Source of the DNA: UBA9647 sp049522195
GTDB taxonomy: Bacteria > Bacteroidota > Ignavibacteria > UBA10030
Direction: 5' to 3'
NCBI GenBank assembly: GCA_049522195.1
Contig: JBEKOB010000021.1
Span: forward strand, 1-57,408
Length of the DNA stretch: 57,408 nucleotides
This document shows positions 9,074-16,768 of this stretch, one piece after another. Every line of letters starts with the position of its first letter. Within the stretch, counting starts at the first letter, position 1. The position numbers and the translations under genes are program-made. The notes beneath the pieces are model-generated. The model was not told the DNA's origin, did not search any database, and worked only from the letters and a program-made list of their open reading frames with translations.

Positions 9074-9346
9074 CTAGTTCTCGGAGGTTCCGTAGAAGCG
9101 GTGAATAGCGGCGACAATGGAATCACGCGAAGCGGAGACGGCTTTGACCCTTGTTTTCTTCCCCACGATGAATCGCACATCGGTCAGGAGCCTGCGACGA
9201 AACAGCTCGGGGACTGCAATGATGACTATGTCGTTCTTCAGCGCAATAGGAATAATCGTGAGCTCAAGGGCTGTTCTCTTTGGTATCAGCTTGAGGGCAG
9301 CGGGTTCAATATAGACTGTATTGAGATCTATCACAGCAGTGGCCAA
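9074..9346 (-). CDS. stand-alone MshEN (GspE N-terminal) domain protein, start uncertain
   Basis: Ninety residues that match the GspE/MshEN N-terminal domain: 'EPAALKLIPKRTALELTIIP' (start of the L-K-L-I-P repeat), 'DIVIIAVPE', 'LLTDVRFIVGKK' and a final 'AAIHRFYG'. Such domains bind c-di-GMP or serve as docking modules in type II secretion/type IV pilus ATPases and response regulators. Here the domain stands alone. The only in-frame start is a TTG at 9346 without an SD. A well-placed ATG with an ideal SD (CAT at 9370-9372, GGAGG 6 nt upstream) is one frame away and reaches a stop after 13 codons. The upstream part of the MshEN frame still reads 'LREQ', as in intact homologues. It could therefore be a frameshifted gene, a sequencing error or a TTG-started gene. 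Confidence 0.5.
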   Translation of the reverse strand: MATAVIDLNTVYIEPAALKLIPKRTALELTIIPIALKNDIVIIAVPELFRRRLLTDVRFIVGKKTRVKAVSASRDSIVAAIHRFYGTSEN

Positions 9347-9372
9347 GGACTGTTCGCGGAGGGTGGAGCCAT

Positions 9373-9762
9373 AACAAACCTCCCCTGTACATAGTGGACA
9401 AAAAAAAGGAGGCAGTCAAGCATTTTTTGCGAATACCGTGAAATCCCGATTTCCAGGAATCATTACTTTTGATTTCCCGAAAGAATTTGGCATTTTCAAA
9501 GTTGGGAATTCAATTGGCAACAGGAATCCGTGAACTCAATCCGAACTCGTCCGGACATCCCGCTTTCAGCTGGATATGAGCAACGAAGAGGCAGATGTGC
9601 GAGCAGGACACGACCTGAAATCATTAAAGAAAAACCCATTCCCGTGCGATACTTTTTCGATGCTCCTCCGTCTATTCTAACACTTCCAATCCTACGACAG
9701 CAAGTGCGTTTTCCAATAATCACCGTTCACTTCTCACATTCCAACTAAGGAGGACCTGCCAC
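9373..9762. other. intergenic region, nothing recognised
   Basis: This 390-bp AT-rich stretch lies between the divergent MshEN and M28 peptidase genes. It carries the SD of the peptidase (AAGGAGG, ending 9 nt before 9763) and presumably both promoters. No gene, RNA or terminator was recognised. Confidence 0.5.
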
Positions 9763-11529
9763 ATGATGAAACGCATACTGTGCGTTGTTATGGTCGCGCT
9801 CGTGGTTGTCTCTTTCGGCCTGGCCCAGATGGCCCCCGAAAAAGTCGACACAATCATGATCAACAAGATCAAAGAAGAAGGTTTTAAGAAATCACAGGTG
9901 ATGGATTTTATGAGCACCTTCAGCGATGTCCATGGTCCAAGACTGGCGGGGTCACCGGATTACAAAGAAGCAGCCGCGTGGGTCAGCCAGAAACTGACGT
10001 CGTGGGGGTTGCAGAATGTTCATTTTGAGAAATCCGGTCCAGTCGCAAAAGGATGGGCGTTGAAGCGCTTTTACATGACTGCAATTCAGCCGAAGGGATT
10101 TCCGATTACCGCCTTTCCGAAGGCCTGGACACCAGGAATCAAGGGATCAATGACGGCCGATGTGGTGTTCCTCAATGCGAAGAACGAAGCCGAGTTGGAA
10201 AGCTACAAAGGAAAGCTGAAAGGCAAGATCGTCCTCATCAGCGGGGTGCGCGATCTCGCTGCGCACTTTGAAGCTGAAGGTAGGAGGCTCACGGATGCGG
10301 AGTTATTGAGGATGGCGAACGCTGGGCTGCCTGAGGCAGGCGGTGGGCGTCGGGGACAATTTGGACAATTCGGACAAATGACTCCTGCAGCGCGCGACTC
10401 TATGATGCGCGCGATGATCAAGCAGACCCAACCTGATGCCGATGAAGCAACGATAGCAAGAATCATCGCTCAGCGAACCGAACCGCAGACAATGGCTATG
10501 AAACTCCAGTTCTGCCAGAAAGAGGGAGCTCTCGTGGCGGTTGACGCAGGACGAGGGGATGGGGGGACGATCTTCATCGCATCGGCGACCGTTCCTCAAC
10601 CTCAAGCTCAGCCTCAGGGTCAGGGTGCAACACCTGCCGTGCGCGTCAACGCGTACGACGCGAACGCACCACAAATTGTTCCTCAAGTTTCCGTCGCCGG
10701 AGAGCAATACAACCGGCTGGCGAGAATGATTGAAGATGGCCAAAAGGTAAAAGTCGAGATGGCTCTGGATGTCGCATGGACACCAGCAGATTCATCATTC
10801 AACATCATTGCTGAGATTCCTGGTACAGATCTGAAAGACCAGGTCGTGATGCTCGGCGGTCACTTTGATTCGTGGCACGGCGGCACCGGTGCGACAGATG
10901 ACGGAACGGGAGTCGGAGCAGCGGTAGAGGCAATGCGTATTCTTCAAACGCTGGGCATCAAGCCCCGCAGGACCATTCGCGTTGCTCTGTGGGCAGCTGA
11001 AGAAGAAGGATTGATCGGTTCGCGTTCGTACGTTGCACAGCATTTTGGTGAGCGCGTGGGGGGCGGTGGAGGCATGGGAGGAATGATGGGGGGTGGCGGC
11101 GGAGAACTGAAGCTCAAGCCGGAGCATGAAAAGCTGTCCGTATATTTCAACCATGATAACGGATCGGGCAAGTTCCGCGGTATCTACTTGCAAGGGAACG
11201 AGGCAGCAAGGCCGATTTTCCGTGCTTGGCTTGCACCGTTTGCGTCCATGGGTGCGACGACAATCACGCTTCAGAATACCGGTGGAACGGACCACCTCTC
11301 ATTCGACGGCGTTGGATTGCCGGGCTTCCAATTCATCCAGGACCCGTTGGAGTATGAGACGCGGACACACCACTCGACAGCAGATGTATACGAGCGGATT
11401 CAGGCAGACGATATGAAACAAGCAGCGACGATTATGGCCGCATTTGTCTACAATGCCGCCATGCGCGATGAGATGTTCCCGCGCAAGCCGGCAGCGGCGC
11501 CTCGTCCGGCGCGTACCGGAAGCAATTAA
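9763..11529 (+). CDS. secreted M28-family zinc metallopeptidase (aminopeptidase type) with PA-like insertion
   Basis: Exported metallopeptidase, 588 aa. The signal peptide spans residues 1-21 (MMKRILCVVMVALVVVSFGLA). 'DVHGPRLAGSPDYKEAAAWV' (56-75) is the typical N-terminal substrate-side motif of M28 enzymes. A PA-like domain occupies ~125-345 and contains a charged insertion (~190-245). The catalytic core carries the expected ligands: GGHFDSW (His367), GATDDGTG (Asp379/380), AEEEGLIGS (catalytic Glu413/414), NHDNGSG (Asp465) and HHST (His537). This predicts two co-catalytic zinc ions releasing N-terminal residues from peptides in the periplasm or outside. A Gly/Met-rich loop (434-447) is unusual. 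The SD is AAGGAGG, and a terminator follows at 11542. Confidence 0.93.
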   Translation: MMKRILCVVMVALVVVSFGLAQMAPEKVDTIMINKIKEEGFKKSQVMDFMSTFSDVHGPRLAGSPDYKEAAAWVSQKLTSWGLQNVHFEKSGPVAKGWALKRFYMTAIQPKGFPITAFPKAWTPGIKGSMTADVVFLNAKNEAELESYKGKLKGKIVLISGVRDLAAHFEAEGRRLTDAELLRMANAGLPEAGGGRRGQFGQFGQMTPAARDSMMRAMIKQTQPDADEATIARIIAQRTEPQTMAMKLQFCQKEGALVAVDAGRGDGGTIFIASATVPQPQAQPQGQGATPAVRVNAYDANAPQIVPQVSVAGEQYNRLARMIEDGQKVKVEMALDVAWTPADSSFNIIAEIPGTDLKDQVVMLGGHFDSWHGGTGATDDGTGVGAAVEAMRILQTLGIKPRRTIRVALWAAEEEGLIGSRSYVAQHFGERVGGGGGMGGMMGGGGGELKLKPEHEKLSVYFNHDNGSGKFRGIYLQGNEAARPIFRAWLAPFASMGATTITLQNTGGTDHLSFDGVGLPGFQFIQDPLEYETRTHHSTADVYERIQADDMKQAATIMAAFVYNAAMRDEMFPRKPAAAPRPARTGSN

Positions 11530-11541
11530 ACACTTTTCAAG

Positions 11542-11594
11542 AACGCTCCTGTTCGTGCCGGATCCTGAAGGCATGGGCAGGAGCGTTTTCTTTT
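11542..11594 (+). terminator. rho-independent terminator after the M28 peptidase gene
   Basis: A 10-bp stem AACGCTCCTG / CAGGAGCGTT (11542-11551 and 11578-11587) encloses a 26-nt loop and is followed by TTCTTTT. It lies 13 bp after the stop. Confidence 0.8.
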
Positions 11595-11622
11595 GTTCCG
11601 CCACATTGTGTCACTGACCTCT

Positions 11623-12273
11623 ATGAAGCATACACGACTGATCCTTCTCGTCAGCATTTTTGCGATAGCTTTTGCCTTCGTTGAAGCAAGCGTTGTCGTC
11701 TATCTGCGCCAGATCTTTTATCCGGCTGGATTCGCGTTTCCGCTGAGCTCAGGAATTGCGTCGGAGGTGGCCGTCGAGGTGTCCCGCGAGTTCGCAACAA
11801 TCGTGATGCTTCTCGCCGTGGGGATGATAGCAGGGACGAACCGGTGGCAGAGGTTCAGTTACTTCCTGATTGGGTTCGGCGTCTGGGATATATTCTACTA
11901 TATCTGGCTGAAAGTGATTCTAAATTGGCCGGCTTCACTCTTCGATTGGGATATTCTGTTCCTGATCCCGATCCCGTGGATTGGGCCTGTCATTGCCCCG
12001 GTTCTGGTATCATTGATCATGATCGGCGGAGGTTGGCTTGTCCTGCGGAAAGAGGCGGAGCGAGGTTCGTTTAAAGCTTCGAGGACGGCAATTGCTCTTT
12101 CAATACTCGGCTCAGTCGCTGTCCTGCTCTCTTTTGTGCTCGACACTGACGCGACGCTTCGGTTTCAATATCCGAAGGCTTATCACTATGAACTCCTGGT
12201 GCTTGGAATGGTTTGCTATGCAGGTGCGTTGGTCGCGACGTCAAGGAGTGTCGGGGAGAGTCAGAGGGTCTAG
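11623..12273 (+). CDS. small integral membrane protein, function unknown
   Basis: A 216-aa protein with about five to six membrane segments (starting MKHTRLILLVSIFAIAFAF). It contains a W-D-I-F-Y-Y-I-W-L motif near residues 90-98 and a run of 'LIPIPWIGPVIAPV' that looks like a re-entrant or amphipathic stretch. I do not recognise the family. The ATG at 11623 is preferred over an earlier in-frame TTG because it begins the first basic-plus-hydrophobic segment. The gene follows the M28 terminator and converges on the polysaccharide locus with a 35-bp gap. Confidence 0.7.
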   Translation: MKHTRLILLVSIFAIAFAFVEASVVVYLRQIFYPAGFAFPLSSGIASEVAVEVSREFATIVMLLAVGMIAGTNRWQRFSYFLIGFGVWDIFYYIWLKVILNWPASLFDWDILFLIPIPWIGPVIAPVLVSLIMIGGGWLVLRKEAERGSFKASRTAIALSILGSVAVLLSFVLDTDATLRFQYPKAYHYELLVLGMVCYAGALVATSRSVGESQRV

Positions 12274-12308
12274 AGGCACAGGCGTGGCGGAATGTGCAAA
12301 TTGGTGAG

Positions 12309-13718
12309 CTACAAAGCTCTTGAGGCAGCTGGCTTGAAACGCTCCCAGATGTGGATAATTGTGACTGATCCGAAGATCATGACCACGAAGTACACGTTCA
12401 TAATATTCCTGCCCACCAGATAAAATGGAGCGAGCGTCACAAGGGTGTAGATGTAAGGATAGCAAACAATCATAAGATCCCGCCACCGTTTTCTTGATAG
12501 CCAAAGGCCGAAGAGAAAACATCCGGTAAACAGCCCGTCAACAATCATCAGCACGAATTTTCCGAAAGAGAGATTGAGCGTTCCTGTGACATGTTGTGGA
12601 AGCTGCGGCTGAAAGAACAATTCCCGCCCGATCTTCGGAAATACAAAAACTACCCCGCGCTTCACAATCGACCCCGCGTACAAAAACGGATGCTCGCCGA
12701 CAAACCTCAACGCCTCTCGCCTCAACACCTGCTCGTAGTGGTCTGTCTTATACTGTGCCGTTGAGTCAAGCGTGTGTGCAAAGCGGATGACTGTTTCATC
12801 ATCATCGCGCACTCCGTACGGGTTGGGCATCTGACCGACGCCGGCCCAGAATGAATGCCAAAAGACTCCCCTCGTCGCCATAAACTTGTTGAAGACGACG
12901 TAGTTGCGAATCACCAAAGGAGAAAAAGTCAGTACGAACCCAACCAGGAGCAGAAACGAATACCGAAGTGCGTCTTTCCACGGTTTCGTCACGAACAGAA
13001 GCGGAACCATCAGGATGACAAACAACAGAACGGTGGATCGCATCCATGCTACGACTCCTGTTGCCACGCCAATGCCAAGAATACGCCACCATTTATTGGG
13101 CGCGGAACTGATCGCAATCAATTGATAGACTGTGACAATGAACAGGAATGTCACCCAGATATCGCGATGAGGCCGTACTGCGAGCTCGATGCCCGGAATA
13201 AAACAAGCGTACACGAACGCAGCCAGGAGTCCAACCCGCTCGTGGAAGGTCCGCGTTCCGATTTGGTAGACGAGCCAGCACATGAGGACATCGAGCAGGA
13301 GCTGGAGGACGCGTACGTACCACCAGCGGTGGGAACCGGTGATTTTCCATATTGCAGCGAGCAGCAATCCGTATCCTCCCTCATCATTATAGAGGGGGAC
13401 GAGATGTTCTTCGGTCGGCGGAGGATAGTCCTGGGGATCGATGAGCTTTGACTGGTTTGTGCACTCCTGCAGGTAGCCCTGCAAATACTGCTGATCGAGC
13501 TGGAACCAGTGGCCGTTGAGGATGTTTCGTGCAACTTCTGCATGCATCAGGTAGGAAGCTGCGAAGTCCAGATTGTTCCAATTTCTGTACAAGAAGCCCA
13601 ATCGCACGAAGAGCGCGAGAGCGAGAACAACGATGATGAGTCTCGGATATCGTCGTGTCGGTATGCTTGCCATCAGCCAGCCGGGAATAGTTGAGGGCTT
13701 CGAAAAGACTTGGCGCAT
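12309..13718 (-). CDS. GT39/ArnT-like membrane glycosyltransferase
   Basis: Polytopic membrane protein, 469 aa, about ten to eleven membrane segments. It starts with a basic segment and a first membrane helix (RYPRLIIVVLALALFVRLGF). A large first extracytoplasmic loop follows, rich in acidic residues (NNLDFAASYLMHAEVARNIL ... NDEGGYG), with 'AVRPHRDIWVTFLF' after it, as in polyprenol-phosphate-sugar dependent transferases of the PMT/ArnT superfamily. It would add a sugar from a lipid carrier on the periplasmic side. It is the last gene of the minus-strand locus, 27 bp after the GT2 gene at 13746, whose type makes the lipid-linked donor; the two probably work as a pair. Acceptor and sugar are unknown. 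Another start, 15 codons in, is possible. Confidence 0.8.
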   Translation of the reverse strand: MRQVFSKPSTIPGWLMASIPTRRYPRLIIVVLALALFVRLGFLYRNWNNLDFAASYLMHAEVARNILNGHWFQLDQQYLQGYLQECTNQSKLIDPQDYPPPTEEHLVPLYNDEGGYGLLLAAIWKITGSHRWWYVRVLQLLLDVLMCWLVYQIGTRTFHERVGLLAAFVYACFIPGIELAVRPHRDIWVTFLFIVTVYQLIAISSAPNKWWRILGIGVATGVVAWMRSTVLLFVILMVPLLFVTKPWKDALRYSFLLLVGFVLTFSPLVIRNYVVFNKFMATRGVFWHSFWAGVGQMPNPYGVRDDDETVIRFAHTLDSTAQYKTDHYEQVLRREALRFVGEHPFLYAGSIVKRGVVFVFPKIGRELFFQPQLPQHVTGTLNLSFGKFVLMIVDGLFTGCFLFGLWLSRKRWRDLMIVCYPYIYTLVTLAPFYLVGRNIMNVYFVVMIFGSVTIIHIWERFKPAASRAL

Positions 13719-13745
13719 GACTTGGGGGACAAGAGGATGGCCGTC

Positions 13746-14726
13746 TCAGTGTTTGCGGACATCGGTGGGCTCGAGTCCGAGAGAATCCCGGATGATAAAC
13801 AATGGACGCCGCTTCGTCTCATCATAGACCCGGATCAAGTATTCTCCCAGAATCCCGATGCTGATCAACTGTACACCCCCGAGAAACAGAATCACGATGA
13901 CCAGTGACGTCCAGCCCTGCACAGTGTCATTGGTGAAGAAGCGAACATACAGAGAGTAGATTCCATAGAGAAATCCCAGGAATGAAGAGGTGATGCCGAG
14001 GTACGTAACGAGATGCAGCGGGGCGGCGGAAAAGGAGATGATACCATTCAATGCCAGCTTGATCATCTTCCCGAGTGTGTACTTGCTCTTGCCTGCGGCG
14101 CGCTGATCGGCAGTGTAAGGAACTCCAACGGTTGAGAATCCGAGCCAGCCAATAAGCCCCCTAAGGAATCTGTCGCGTTCTTCAAGTGTGTTCAGACTCT
14201 TGACAACAGCGCGGTCCAGAAGGCGAAAGTCAGCACCGAAGGGCTGTATCGGGGTTTCTGAAAAAGCATTGATGATCCGATAGAACAGCCCGGAAGTCAT
14301 CTTCTTGAAGAAAGACTCATCCGCCGTTGACTCGCGCATAGTATAGACAATCTCAAATCCTTCTCGCCACTTTTCGATCAATGTCGGTATCAATGATGGA
14401 GGGTGCTGGAGATCTCCATCCATCGTGATGACTGCATCTCCGGACGCGTACTGCATGCCCGCGGTCAGCGCCGCCTGGTGACCAAAATTGCGTGAGAGCG
14501 AGAGAGCCTTGACCCGTCGGTCGCGCTGCTGAAGGTCTCGAATTGCCAGATACGTGCCATCGGTGCTGCCGTCGTCGACAAAGAGAATCTCGAAGTTGAA
14601 GGGGAGGTCATAGAGGACCTTTGTGAGGTGATCGTAAAGAACGGGAATGTTCTCCACCTCGTTGAAAACAGGTATCGCGATCGAGATTGTCGGGTTCTTT
14701 CGGGATGGTTGGTTCTTCTTCACCAT
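13746..14726 (-). CDS. GT2 polyprenyl-phosphate sugar transferase (GtrB/ArnC type)
   Basis: A 326-aa protein. The N-terminal GT-A domain (~13-230) has the family landmarks SIAIPVFNEVENIP, FVDDGSTDGT, LSRNFGHQAALTAGM and the metal site MDGDLQHPP. QRAAGKSKYTLGKM (~211-224) precedes two C-terminal membrane helices (~235-260 and ~270-295). This architecture is that of undecaprenyl-phosphate glucosyl- or aminoarabinosyl-transferases, which load one sugar on the lipid carrier at the cytoplasmic face. Its product is a plausible donor for the adjacent GT39-like enzyme (12309-13718). A paralogue lies at the other end of the locus (40983-41966). Confidence 0.9.
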   Translation of the reverse strand: MVKKNQPSRKNPTISIAIPVFNEVENIPVLYDHLTKVLYDLPFNFEILFVDDGSTDGTYLAIRDLQQRDRRVKALSLSRNFGHQAALTAGMQYASGDAVITMDGDLQHPPSLIPTLIEKWREGFEIVYTMRESTADESFFKKMTSGLFYRIINAFSETPIQPFGADFRLLDRAVVKSLNTLEERDRFLRGLIGWLGFSTVGVPYTADQRAAGKSKYTLGKMIKLALNGIISFSAAPLHLVTYLGITSSFLGFLYGIYSLYVRFFTNDTVQGWTSLVIVILFLGGVQLISIGILGEYLIRVYDETKRRPLFIIRDSLGLEPTDVRKH

Positions 14727-14753
14727 AAGAGCCGCTCTTTCGGTATAGCGAGT

Positions 14754-16739
14754 TCAGATAGTTGCTTCCCGGCACAGGATAATCTGGATGTCGGCGGGAA
14801 GAATGGCGTTCAATGAAAGCTTCAGCGTCCCGTTTCTTTCCTTCACACCATAACTCCTGGAGTACCAAGTCTCTTCGAGTGAGAATTCTCCTCTGCTGAC
14901 CGTGACAATATAACGTCCGTTTTTGTTCTTTGCTATGGCTTTTTGGGTGCCGGCCAGCTCGATTGAAACCTGCGGTGCGAAGTGAAGATAGCTCTCAAAC
15001 AAATGGGAGCCCGATCCCTCCAGCGCATCGGTAATGATCAGGGAGAATGGAGATTGCACTAACTCGAAGGTTCTACGGTGAGAGATTCTGGATGGAAGCG
15101 AGAGATATGCGAACTGTTCCGCCTCAAGGCAAGTGCGGTCGGCGCCAGGGTTCCATGTCAACACACGCGGACGGGTTTCGTCGGTCCTGATAGACCACAA
15201 TCCCGTGAAGTCTGCAATTTCAGTTTTGTCGACGACGAGTGTATTGTGTGCCGGTGTACGGCGGAACTCGTTTCTCACATAGACGTCCGCTGAGTAGGTA
15301 AACGTTCCTGAGTCCACGATCAGCGGCGATCCGTCACACCAGAGCTCGAAGCTGAAAGTGTCGTTGTGTCCGTGTCCGCCGCGTCCCTGCATTCCAATAT
15401 CACCCGCATCGATGAACACGTGAGCGTGTTCGTTACGCATCACATAGTACCCGCCGTTAGGAAAATCCCTGGAGGGAATCGGTGTCTTGGATGACTGCAG
15501 CCGCTGGTGTTTCTCAAATCCCTCACCACCGAAGAGCCAAAGGGCGTCTTGTGTAAAGCGCTCTGTCGCCGATCGAAAGTCGGCGCGGTCGAACATAAGC
15601 GCTCCCACTGAAAGCGCGTGACGATGATCGTTGAAATCTTCCCGGGCTGAGAACTGGAAAAGTCGCGCATCGTCGGCGTCACCTACTACCGGCGCAGAGC
15701 CGTCAGGTCGTGTGTACGCCTGAACGAACTCAAACATCTTTTCCAGTCGCTTCACGAAGGCGTCTTCGAGCGGAATCCTGTTGTGCTGACAGAGTATGGC
15801 GGCCGTATAGAAAAGCTCCAGGACAAGGCGATGATATCCTATCGATTTCTCATAGTTCACGCCGTCAGGGTAGACCTGCGTCTGCATCTCTTCCTGTAGT
15901 GCCTTCGAACTCCACTCTGCCCATCGAGCTCCGAATGGTGCGGAACGGAAGAATGTCCCCAACATAAGCAGGCCAACGACATCGGCAAGCAAATGATTGC
16001 CGTTGTGTTTCGCGTACTCCAGATGACTTTCAACATAGCGGCCGTGCGCATAGAGACTTTTCAGGAATTTGAGCCAGAACTCCTCCGAGAGCGACTTGGA
16101 ATCACAGAAGAAATAGTAACCGGCGATCCAGTTACAGGCGCGCATCGCTACTTCCATCGCAATGCTCCAGTTCGGTCCACGCCCGACCGGGTTCTTCTGA
16201 ATCCAATCCTCAACAAGCTCGCCAAACTTCCGCGCATAGTCCTCACTCTGTGTAGCCCAATACGCTTTCCCGAGCCACCATACTTGATGAAACCGGTTGA
16301 TCTCCCACACGATCTTGATATCCGAAGGCTGGCCGATATCGAGAAGTTCGCCGGCTGAAAGAGATTTCAACGGCCATATCTTCCCGCTGTTGAAATCCCT
16401 CTGCCAGTGTATGTTCTCGCCCAAGCTGATCTTGCCCAATCCGAATGCCTCGAACTTGTTTTCGAGGACATCCTGGGCGTCGGAGAGCACCTCTTCGTAC
16501 GGTTGTGTCTGCGTCAGGAGGTACAGAAAAAAATCCTTCTTATTGCGGGGATGGAAGAAGAAGCGGAGCCGTGCGGCCTCTTGGAAATCCTGCAGGAATC
16601 CGTTCGGATCTTGATGGAACGGGAAGAGACTCCGAAAGCCGGCGTCTGTCAGCCGCTCAACTTGGTTACACCCGTACCATTGCCACATCAACGGGTTGAC
16701 GAGGCGATGCATGATCCGACGGGTATGGACTTTTATCAT
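14754..16739 (-). CDS. heparinase II/III-like polysaccharide lyase family protein
   Basis: A 661-aa protein with the two-part heparinase II/III layout. A helical toroid (~60-360; 'NWSIAMEVAMRACNWIAGYYFF', 'NHLLADVVGLLMLG', 'EKSIGYHRLVLELF') is followed by a beta-sandwich domain (~375-650; 'GGYYVMRNEHAHVFIDAGD', 'GHGHNDTFSFELWCDG', 'DSGTFTYSAD'). The N-H in NGNHLL and the Y-E-K-S-x-G-Y-H segment lie where the catalytic Asn/His/Tyr are found in the family. The ATG at 16739 is chosen: the frame is open further upstream, but that part overlaps asnB and looks non-coding. No signal peptide is seen, which is common for members in polysaccharide assembly loci. It may trim or epimerise a uronate-containing glycan. 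Confidence 0.85.
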   Translation of the reverse strand: MIKVHTRRIMHRLVNPLMWQWYGCNQVERLTDAGFRSLFPFHQDPNGFLQDFQEAARLRFFFHPRNKKDFFLYLLTQTQPYEEVLSDAQDVLENKFEAFGLGKISLGENIHWQRDFNSGKIWPLKSLSAGELLDIGQPSDIKIVWEINRFHQVWWLGKAYWATQSEDYARKFGELVEDWIQKNPVGRGPNWSIAMEVAMRACNWIAGYYFFCDSKSLSEEFWLKFLKSLYAHGRYVESHLEYAKHNGNHLLADVVGLLMLGTFFRSAPFGARWAEWSSKALQEEMQTQVYPDGVNYEKSIGYHRLVLELFYTAAILCQHNRIPLEDAFVKRLEKMFEFVQAYTRPDGSAPVVGDADDARLFQFSAREDFNDHRHALSVGALMFDRADFRSATERFTQDALWLFGGEGFEKHQRLQSSKTPIPSRDFPNGGYYVMRNEHAHVFIDAGDIGMQGRGGHGHNDTFSFELWCDGSPLIVDSGTFTYSADVYVRNEFRRTPAHNTLVVDKTEIADFTGLWSIRTDETRPRVLTWNPGADRTCLEAEQFAYLSLPSRISHRRTFELVQSPFSLIITDALEGSGSHLFESYLHFAPQVSIELAGTQKAIAKNKNGRYIVTVSRGEFSLEETWYSRSYGVKERNGTLKLSLNAILPADIQIILCREATI

Positions 16740-16768
16740 CAGCTTGAAAAGGATGGTGTGGAGATGCC

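Noticed and set aside
9008..9394. A 128-codon plus-strand frame opposite the MshEN gene
   Set aside because: The minus-strand frame encodes a recognisable domain; the plus-strand product does not resemble any known protein.
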